Of a DNA stretch of 64,000 nt, positions 55,818 to 64,000 are shown in pieces; positions within the stretch are counted from its first letter, which is position 1, and the number at the start of each line of letters is the position of its first letter. The notes beneath the pieces are model-generated. The model was given only the letters and a program-made list of their open reading frames with translations, did not search any database and had not been told where the DNA came from. The stretch is from Micractinium sp. NFX-FRZ (taxonomy: Eukaryota; Chlorophyta; Trebouxiophyceae; Chlorellales; Chlorellaceae). Position numbers and translations under genes: made by a program. The DNA lies in NCBI GenBank assembly GCA_029339195.1, contig JAPTJF010000039.1:62001-126000 (forward strand). The letters are read 5' to 3'.

Positions 55818-58622
55818 ATGGCTCATACGCAGCAGACAGCACCCAGGCTGCCGCCGTTGCCCCTGCGGCTTGAAGAGCTGCAGAGGGTGGGACGGCTCGG
55901 GGGGCCGCCGTTCACAGCCGTGCCGCCGGCGCTGCAGACGCCAGTGGAGCGGGTGGTGGATGCTGCGGGCGAGCTGAAGAGTGAGTGGAGGCAAGGAATA
56001 GATTAATGGGCTCTCTTGGTGCTGAAACATCAGAACAGTTGCCACATTTGTGTGGCAGCTGCAGAGTGGACAGCAGGGCACTTGTGGGTGGTGGGTGGGT
56101 GCGTGTGTGGGGTCCTAGAGGGCCGGTTGTCCCCCTGGACTCTGGTGCAGGCGCGGTGCTGCTGGGGTTCACACGTGATGGCTGCCACCTGGTGTCCTAC
56201 ACAACACTGCCTGTGGCAGCCGCAGACGGCGTGGAGGGCTACGCCCTGCAGCTGTGGAGCTTCCGGCCAGGGGCGCGCTGCCGCCGGCTGTGGAGCGTGC
56301 CGCTGTTCAGGTGGGTGGGTGAATAGGTGGGTGCTGTTTTCAAGGTGGGGACAATTGCAAGTCCAGCGGGTAGCACTGATGATTGAGCACGTCTGCATCC
56401 CCAGAAGGTCGCATATGAGGCAGCTGCCGTTGCTGTGTGGGTGCTTGCAGCACCAGCAACAGCACCCGGGCTCTCTTTTCAGAGGAACCAAGCACCCGCC
56501 TGCCACTCTGAGACACACCCTGCGGATCAGTTCACGACTGACCAACAACGTTGAGCAAGCGGTGCAGGACGCAGCCCTACCTGGATTCGCTGGATGAGGA
56601 GGAAGAGTTCATGGCGGGGGGTGCAGCAGACGACATGCTCATCACGGTGGCGGAGCCGCCAGACAGCAGCCTGCTGGGTAAGGCAGTGCACAGCAGCTGA
56701 GCGCGGGGTCAGGGTTGGCCGATCGGCAGGTGTGGATAGCAAGGGCAACGCAAGGCAGCGCTGTGACGGCTCGTTGTCACTCTTGCGCTGGGCACGACCC
56801 TGACCTTCCTTCCCCTGCCCTCTGCCCTGCCCTGCTGCAGTGGTGCACGGGCGGTCGGCTGACCCGGCGGGTGGGCGGGACCACCACCTGCCCAACTTTG
56901 TCACCATCATTCCCGGGACGCTGCACGCCGGCGCCGCGCAGCTGCAGGTGTGTGGCAGCAGCTGCGGCTGAGCGGGTGTGTCCATTGCGCTGCCATCCTG
57001 GACGTGGCATCCGCCTGAGGGGTGCTGCTTGTGCGGCAACACTCCGGTGCCCCCTGCCCCTCCCCCACAGCCCCGCGCGTATCCAATATGAGCTGCCTGC
57101 TGCCACTGCCCCTCTTCCTGCCTGCCCTGCCTGCCCGCCTGCAGGTGGTGCACCTCTCCTACAACACCACCTTCCCCCATGCACCCTTCAACCCCTTCCA
57201 CTTCCTCACGCCCCTCGGCGGCCTTGGCTCACACACTACCAGCGGCAGCTTGGGCGGCAGCTCAGAACCAGGAAGCAGCAGTGACGCCGGCTGGCCAGTT
57301 GCCGAGGGAGGCAGCAGCAGCGGCACACACGCGGGTAGCGGCCGGCAGGATGGCGGCCCCCTGGCCATCTGTCTTTACAAAGGGGATGGTGTACGATATG
57401 TGCACGCTGTGGCTAGCCGGCGGGCGGCAGTGCAGCAGGGTCCGCTGCCAGGGCACGGCGAGGACGACAGCAGCAGCAGCCGGTTCCCTTCCCCTGAACC
57501 GCCACCAGCAGCAGCAGCCGCAGACGGGACGGAAGCAGCAGCAGCAGCAGCAGAGTGGAGACCAGCAGGGGATGGCGCGCCGGTTGGCTCGCCCGCGCGG
57601 TGGCCGCCGCAGCGGGGCAGCATGCCGCCAGCATCCCAGAGCGCCTCGCCACGGGGCTCGCCCTGGGCACGGCAGGGGCGGCACCGATGGCAGCACACAC
57701 CGCGTCGGCAGCAGCAGCAGCAGCAGCGGATGGCAGCCTCGCCAGGCGAGGGCAGCGAGTGTGAGCTAGAGCTGGGAGCACGTGTGGCTGTGGTGCCCTG
57801 CGCCCATGCGATGGGCAGCGGCTGGGTGCAGCAGCAGCAGCAGCGGCTGCTCCCGGGGGGTGCCTGCCACAGCTGCAGCGGCGCCAGCAGGGCGCTGGCA
57901 GCAGTCAGTGTATCAGCCGCACCTCGGCAGCTGGATCTGGAGGCCTGCCTGTTTGCTGCGCTACGCCAGCAGGGCCTGCCGCCGTCGGCATTGGTCGACT
58001 ATGCAGCGGCGCCGGTGCAGGGTGGCGTGTGGGAGGATCAGGACGGCCTGCTGCTGCTGGCGGTGCTGCGGCTTGCGCGTGCACCGGCGGCAGATGCGGG
58101 ATCGGCACAGTCGCCGCCGCCGGCAGCACACCAGCAGCCGCAGCCGCAGCACCGATCAGCGTGTGTGCTGTTGCATGCTGCCGCGGCGGATGGGGCTGCC
58201 CGGCTGGTGGAGTGGCTTGAGCCATCTTACCCTTGGCACGACGACCTGTCGGCTTTCCTGGTGCAGCAGACGGCATTCGCAGGTATGCGAGGAGGAGACT
58301 GGGTCCGTGAATGCAGCACGAGGTGCAGGACTGGGACACGCCTGCACCGTGCCCGATGCCAGCATGCAGGTGCTCACTCTGCATGCCCCTTTTGTTGTTT
58401 TCCACCTTTTCTGCAGGCCTGGCCTTTGAGAAGGCTCCTGCCTACTTTGCTGAGTTCCTGGGCCGCCGTTATGGCAGCCAGCCGCAGCCCCGCAGCCGCC
58501 TGCCGCTGGTGCTCAGCAACCGCACGGTACTGGGCAGCGGGAGCAGCCTGCCGCACATCTGCCATCCGTGGTTGCCACAGGCCATCCTTGGGTATAGCAG
58601 CAGATCAGGCAGTGCTATGTAA
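55818..58622 (+). CDS. DCAF15-like CUL4-DDB1 substrate receptor
   Basis: Six exons: 55818-55980, 56151-56310, 56568-56677, 56841-56947, 57145-58282, 58417-58622; 627 residues, all phases agree. The N-terminus (LRLEELQRVGRLGGPPFTAV, then PPALQTPVERVV) and the next block (VLLGFTRDGCHLVSYTTLP ... LQLWSFRPG ... LWSVPLFR) parallel the start of DCAF15: a helical DDB1-binding segment, then F-LGF-G-Y-LSYT and W-F. DDMLITVAEPPDSSLLVVHG, NFVTIIPGTLHAGAAQLQVV and HLSYNTTFPHAPFNPFHFL continue the WD-like fold. A long Ser/Gln/Pro spacer with several CAG-encoded Gln runs precedes the C-terminal part (LVDYAAAPVQGG, LLLLAVLRLARA, VLLHAAAADGAARLVEWLEP). The assignment rests on motif order rather than on high identity; DET1 is the nearest alternative and fits less well. 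Confidence 0.65.
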
Positions 58623-58806
58623 GAGAACGAGGCAGGCAAATGCAGGCGCATAGCACAGCTGTGGCCAGGCCATTAGTGCCCCTCTCGACCGCTCGAGGTG
58701 CTCAGGTGGCGGGGTTTGCATCATCCAGCTCATCACCCCTCCAAGAAGAGGCGACGCTCACTCCAGCAGGCCCATTCACACTTGCATTCAATCTAAACAG
58801 GCAAAT

Positions 58807-59621
58807 ATGCTGTCCGCCGCCGCCCGCACCACCATCTTCGCGCCGGCTGCCCCGGCTGCAGCCCGTAGGACCACCGTGACTGTGCGGGGTGAGTGTGTGG
58901 AGAAGGCGGACGTGCGCGGATCGGGGGGCCGCTGGTCGGAGGCTCCCGCTGGAGTGAGCTCCCCCTCGGCGCCGCCGCCCCGCCCCGCCCCGCCACACCC
59001 TGACACTGCTTGCTTCTTTTGCCTTTATTGCTGTGCAGCCTCTGGCATCATCAATCCCGATATCAAGAAGGACGTGGAGAAGGTGGGGCAGGACTGGGGT
59101 AGGAGATTGTCTGTGTCGAAAGTGGCTTGCTTGCCGCTGCCACTTGTGTGGGCCGCCGCCGGCATGCCCACATTGTCGCCCGGTCGCCTCCTTCCCACAC
59201 CCCCTGCCTGTCTCCTCAGGTGGTGGACACCCTCCTCGTCCCCAAGGATCTGGGGGGCAAGCCGCAGGTGGCTGTCTGCCGCTGCTGGCGCAGCAAGACC
59301 TTCCCCATGTGTGACGGATGTGAGCACGCGCGGGGGGGTGGAGCGTGGGCGCAGTGCATTGCTCATCCCTGTCTGTACGTGTTTTTCTGTTCTCTGCAAA
59401 TTGAGCCGCATACCATGATGTTTGATGCTCTCAGCAGGCCGCCTGCATGCCTGTGGCATGACGCCCCGTCATCGAGGAGCTGCCTGCTCCTGTGCCGCCG
59501 GGGTATGCCTCTGTCTCGACCACCCTGCCCCTCTGCCTTTCCTGCAGCTCACGTGGCTCACAACAAGGCCACTGGAGACAACGTGGGCCCGCTGCTGTGC
59601 AAGTTCGAGAAGGACGCGTGA
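58807..59621 (+). CDS. NEET: CDGSH iron-sulfur (NEET) protein
   Basis: Four exons, 58807-58888, 59039-59082, 59220-59319 and 59548-59621, give 99 residues. A Ser/Ala/Arg-rich N-terminus (MLSAAARTTIFAPAAPAAAR, then RTTVTVRG) looks like a plastid or mitochondrial targeting peptide, as in plant NEET. The cluster-binding signature C-x-C-x2-S-x3-P-x-C-D-G-S-H is complete: CRCWRSKTFPMCDGSH, with the last two residues brought in by the fourth exon. It binds a labile 2Fe-2S cluster through three Cys and one His, and takes part in iron and redox homeostasis (family knowledge). The protein is soluble, with no transmembrane segment, unlike animal mitoNEET. Confidence 0.95.
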
Positions 59622-60127
59622 AGTGCCAGCGATGAGGTTGCCCTGTGCCTGCCACGCAGCTCGCCCTCGGCGCACGTAGTGGTCTGCTTGCCACCTGCTG
59701 TTGTTCTCCTGACCTCCTGACCCTCACTGAACTGGATTTTTGTGCCTTGTTATGCCTGCCTGAGATGATGGAATTGAATGTGTAATCTGAAGAACGTGCA
59801 CCTGAACAGAGAGCAGCATGCGGAGGGAATGTGTGGGGTGGGCGGCGACGACCTCTTGCCAGCGGCACGTCCACATCACCCCCTTGCTTGGGCCCGCAAC
59901 ATCACAAAGTGCAGCTGGGCACTCGAGCTGGAGAAGTAACGATGTAAAGGAGACAATCTGCCAGTACCTCTGTCATGAATGGGCGAAGCTGTGAGGGGAG
60001 ACTCAACGACAGTGCAGGTGTGCATGGACGACACAGCCAGCTGGAAAGTTCCTGGCGGCATGCCCGGCGCAGCCTACAGTTCCCTCCCTCACGTGTTTTC
60101 CGCTGCTGTGTTGCACGTCCTGCCGAC
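59622..60127. other. NEET 3' UTR and upstream region of the last gene
   Basis: Besides the TGTAA at 59781 nothing specific is seen. The right half should carry the promoter and 5' UTR of the gene starting at 60128. Confidence 0.45.
59781..59785 (+). terminator. TGTAA polyadenylation signal of the NEET gene
   Basis: TGTAA lies about 160 nt after the stop codon in locally AT-richer sequence, the usual context in chlorophytes. Confidence 0.6.
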
Positions 60128-63100
60128 ATGGCGCTTCAGTGGGAGTCCGTGGAGGACGCAGTGAAGGCTCTGGCTGCCTCCCTGGACCTGACTTCCCCAG
60201 AGCTGCACCGTGGCTCTCCTCTGAAACAGGCGATCTTGCTGGCCGAATGGTGTGACTCTGAGCTGCCCCCGGGCCCTGCGCCGCCCACCGTAACAGGGTG
60301 AGGCAGCTGCGTGCAGGCTGCGCTGTCTCCGCGCCCTAGTACAGGGCTGGCCTCGAGTTGCCTCGAACCTTGGAGCGTGGGAGTGCGGGAGCTCTCATGC
60401 CTGCACTGCACCGAACCGGCCTGCCTGCAGAACCTCAGCTCCTCCCTGTGCCGCTCCCTCCCTGTATCTTACAGGGCCTGCTCTGTGCTGCTGGCACAAC
60501 TGGCAGACCTGGCCTCTGCGCCCGAGCCAGGCCGTGGCGCCGCGAGCGGCGGTGGCTCCACATGCGCGGCTGCGAGCTGGGCGTGCGCCGCGCTGGCGTC
60601 GCTGCTGGCGGTAGGAGTGCTGCAGCTTCCTGAGCAAGCGTGGGAGCATCTGCTAGTGGCAGCAGGTGAGGTGGCCCTCAAGTCGGGCGATAGCAGATTT
60701 AAGTGCCCCTGCACCACACTATTGAATTGAAGCAGGCTGTTGCCTGCCGGCCCGGCCTACCACAACCAAACTGCCTCGCCCAACCTTCCCCTGCTCTTGC
60801 GGTCCGCGGCTGCAGACCTTCCCGTGCAGGCCCTCACAAAGCAACTGCAGGCCTCAAGCATTGCCCTCATGCGCACCGCCCAATCACAGCATGGCATCGG
60901 ACCCTGCTTGGATGTGTCATACCTGCTATCGGCAGCCGCTGCTTCAGTGCGCTCCCTTCTCTACCTGGCAGCTGCGCCACCCGCCTCCGCCCCTTCTTGG
61001 CTCTCAGCCAGGCTACTGGGGGAGGCATTTGCGCTGCCAAAGGCGCAGGCATGGCTGCGCTGCGTGACCAATGCAGGGCTCCTGGAGATGCGCGCCTCTG
61101 GTGAGGGCAGGCTGCTTCTGCTTGGGCAGGGCATTGTGGTGGGGTCGAGCATTGTAGTGACCAGGAGGGAAGGCAGACAGGCAGCAACAGTTGGACAAGG
61201 GCCCATGATGCTGTCGGGTATTGCCAATGCTGCCAGCTGGCACATTACCGCTCTGCTGGCCACGGCCGCCCCTCCTATACACATCCGACAACCCGCCTCT
61301 GCCTTTCCTCACTACTACAGGCAGCCACGAGCCTCGGGCAGAGCTCATCTGCGTCCTGCACACCCTGCTGGTGGCTGGACTGCACGAAGAGCTGCCGGCA
61401 TCGCTGGGGCAGCAGCCCGCCATGCAGCGCAGCATCGCATCGTTTGCAGCCCACTGCCTGGACCTGCCAGAGGGGCAGATGGATGAGCACCTCCCTGAAG
61501 CGCTGCCTTCAATGAGTTGCCCAGATGCCAAGCGCTCCACGCGCTGCAATGCTCTGCGGCAGGTGGCCCTGCTGGCCTGCAACCAGCACGTTGCCGCGGG
61601 CAGGAGGGAGCTGGAGCTGTCAGGAAAGACGAGCCTGCTGAAGTCGGCTGGCACGCTGCTGGCACAGCCGCAGCTGCTGGAGGGCAGGGGGCGCCCTGAG
61701 CAGGCCGGCTTGCTGCTGGCCTGCCTGCAGCTGGTGGCAGCGGTGGGGCAGGATGGCTGCCAGGCTTCCAGAGCCACGCAGGAGGCCAACGCTGCCAGGC
61801 AGGAGTGGGAGCGCGTGTATCCCACAACAGAGCGCAAATACATGACACAGCTTGTGCGCCAGCTGGGCGGCTCTGGCGGGCTGCCGCTGCTGCATGCCCT
61901 GGCTGCCGAGGTGGCAGCAGCGGGTCCAGCCGGCGGCGGCGGCCACAGCGGCGGCAGCGGCAGCACAGGGTTTGGCATGCTTTGCTGGGGCGAGCTGGCA
62001 GCGCAATGGAGCAGCGCTGTGGCTGGCTGGGCAGCGTTCCTCACCTGCTTGACCTCCATTCTCCCGGGAGATGTCATCAGCACGTACTACAACGGCAACG
62101 GCTTCCCCATAAAATGCGACGTCATGTTAGCAGCAAGCCGTGCCACGGAGGCAGCGTTAAGGCTGGCGCCACTGCTGCCGCGCCTGCCGGTGCCGGTGGT
62201 AGAGGGCGGAGGCTGCTCTGGAGATCCACAGTCCCAGCACAAACTGTGGCAGCCTGCTGGGGCGGCAGTGGCTGCAGCCGGCGGCGCAACGGCAGTGCTG
62301 GCTCAGCCGGGCCCGGGGGCCACTGCACTGACCATTTTCGGCGGCACCCTGCAGCTTGCGGTGCTGGCTCCCAAACTGGCAGGCACCCTGGTCAGCATGA
62401 GCGGCCTTCGCGGGGTGGAAAGCGAGACGGAGCAGTGTGCTGTGGCGTCATTCCATGCCCACATCACCACCTGCCGCTACGTGCACGCCATGTGCCCGTT
62501 CTTGTGCGGCGCTACCGGCAGCGCGGCAGATGCAGGCACCGGCATTGGGCCTCGCAGCGGCAGCACTGAGATGTTTGCTGCACCGTGCATGGCGGGCGAC
62601 GTTCACTGGTGCCTGAATAGCTCCTTCCAGCGCGCACTGCCTGCCCTCGAGACAGTGTCAAAGGAGCGGGCCGCCATCGACAGCAGCGGGGAGTTGTATG
62701 ACATGCCACCAGTAGAGAAGGCAACCGTGGTCAGGTGCGCCGGGCTGGCAGTGTGAGCAGGCATTGCGTCGGTGGGGCTAACAAGCGGGTCGTGCAGCTT
62801 GCATCCCACCTGCATGAAGCAAGCTGGGAGTGATTGGGCTGCCAACTGACTGCCTCATCTGGACCCATGGTGCAGGCACCAGGAATGCTGCCTGCTGTTG
62901 CACCTCAGCGCGCTGCAAGCAATGCAGCCCATCACTGTCCCAGCGGGAGAGAGATGGCTACCCCCGAGCAGCTGGCTACTTTCCGGCACCATGGAGTCGT
63001 TCATGCACAGGCCGGCGCTGCTGCGCCTGCTGTGGCAGCAGCTGCTGTCGAGCGGCGCAGCAGGCATCGATGTGGCGCAGCTGCTGGCAGATGTGGCGGC

Positions 63101-64000
63101 TTCTGAGCTGCAGGTTGGCTGATGCTTTTTGCGTGCACCATAGCTTTGTGTGAGGGGGCAAGGCCTAGCACATGACCTTCACAACTTGCGGCACCGGTGG
63201 TGCACTTGAAGGGAAGTTGCTCCAAGGGTTGCTCAACCATGCAGTGGATGTACATTAGAATAAATCTTCTAAACCTGGCATGCAGGGAAGCCTGCATGGT
63301 GCCGAGCTGTCGGCCACTGTTGTCCACGATTTGAATGGCCCGTTGTCCTTGCTGACCAAGGCTGCCCAACTGGAGCCTGCGGTGGCCGCCACGCTGGCAC
63401 ACCACGACGCCCTGCTGCGCGCACTACATGCATCAGGCGCTCGCCTGACTGCCTATAGTGAAGCGCCATTTGAGAACTGCTACGGCATGGTGAGCAGCGC
63501 ATGCAGGCTTGATAGATGCACACATACAGGCACACTCTCTGCACTCATGTGTCGCTTCTGGCCCGCCTGTCTGCTTCGCCACCAGCTTGCCTGCCTGCCT
63601 TGTTGTAGGCTCACGCCTGTCCGTCTGCCAGCATTGCCAAGTCATTATCAGAACAAGCTAAGAATTGTCGGGTTTCGCTGCTCAACCGGCTGCGCCTGCT
63701 GCAGTTTTTGGCAGGCCCCGCATTCACCGACCTAGCCGACATGCTGCGCATGCTGGCACCCCACATGCCAGTGGGGTCCGCGCAACGTGGTCAGCTGTCA
63801 CATGAGCTTTCCCGGCTGGAGAGCGCCTCGGAGCAGATGAAGCGGCGGTGCGCTGCGGAGACTGGCATGGGCCATATACGAGAGGCAGATGGCGGCAGCG
63901 GCCGCTGCCGCGACCCAGATCCCAGCCGTGCCCAGGTGCCTGCCAGCCAGGCGGCACACGATCTGGCGCTGCGTCGTGCGCAGGCGCTGCAGCTGCTGCG
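60128..64000 (+). CDS. Large unrecognised helical protein, truncated by the window edge
   Basis: I do not recognise this protein. Seven exons are in phase: 60128-60297, 60475-60665, 60816-61100, 61321-62734, 62876-63113, 63286-63489 and 63609 to beyond 64000, at least 964 residues. It opens with MALQWESVEDAVKALAASLD. Most of the sequence is predicted helix with many Leu/Ala heptad-like stretches (VLLAQLADLASAPEPGRGAA, ELICVLHTLLVAGLHEELPA, PALLRLLWQQLLSSGAAGID, LLNRLRLLQFLAGPAFTDLA). One Gly-rich insertion lies in exon 4. No signal peptide, clear membrane span or catalytic motif is seen. The overall look is a helical-solenoid scaffold such as a nucleoporin or a tubulin-cofactor-like protein, but this is only an impression. 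The exon 2 acceptor was chosen by phase and by frame quality. Confidence 0.6.

Overview
This window is nuclear DNA of a GC-rich green alga, most likely a trebouxiophyte of the Chlorella/Micractinium type (inference). The reasons are very high GC, dense genes with many short exons and GT-AG introns, frequent polypyrimidine-CTGCAG acceptors, TGTAA-type polyadenylation motifs, plant-style genes (SnRK2 kinase, eL24, NEET protein) next to genes that land plants lack (NAD(P) transhydrogenase), and abundant Ala/Gln/Ser low-complexity runs. Gene models below were built by joining exons whose splice sites and phases agree. Nothing was run against a database.

Layout, left to right: (1) 443-12190 +, mitochondrial proton-translocating NAD(P) transhydrogenase, 29 exons. 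(2) 13385-17964 -, MSP1/ATAD1 membrane AAA ATPase. (3) 18265-21155 -, WD40 dynein-intermediate-chain-like protein, head-to-head with (4) 21581-23739 +, ribosomal protein eL24. (5) 24447-28964 +, ubiquilin/DSK2. (6) 30341-33829 +, SnRK2 kinase. (7) 35032-39297 -, SKN1/KRE6-type GH16 protein with a signal peptide and a GPI-like tail. (8) 39949-46326 -, membrane-anchored SGNH/GDSL-type hydrolase. (9) 46708-50011 -, UBL-UBA-UBA protein of UBAC1/KPC2 type, head-to-head with (10) 50223-52442 +, ER-lumenal SIL1/HspBP1-like Hsp70 exchange factor ending in RDEL. (11) 52821-53493 +, unrecognised 119-residue protein. (12) 54024-55378 -, armadillo-repeat protein, head-to-head with (13) 55818-58622 +, DCAF15-like CUL4-DDB1 receptor. 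(14) 58807-59621 +, CDGSH/NEET iron-sulfur protein. (15) 60128-64000 +, a large unrecognised helical protein cut by the right edge.

Functionally the window leans towards protein quality control (ubiquilin, UBAC1-like, DCAF15-like, MSP1, SIL1-like). It also has a pair of secretory-pathway, wall-type genes on one strand (GH16 and SGNH). As is normal in a eukaryote, neighbours are separate transcription units; the only likely shared control is at three divergent promoters.

The most unusual signal is not a gene. In at least six genes, introns carry decayed copies of the adjacent exon-intron junction ('exon echoes'), roughly 25 to 65 nt long and usually about 80-260 nt from the parent, often with the splice donor or acceptor still attached. 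I count about 27 of them. They point to repeated small tandem duplications across splice junctions as a way introns grow in this genome. Other points of interest are an axonemal/IFT-dynein-type gene in a lineage thought to lack flagella, a DCAF15 homologue in an alga, a 14-nt micro-exon in SnRK2, and three apparent GC-AG introns.
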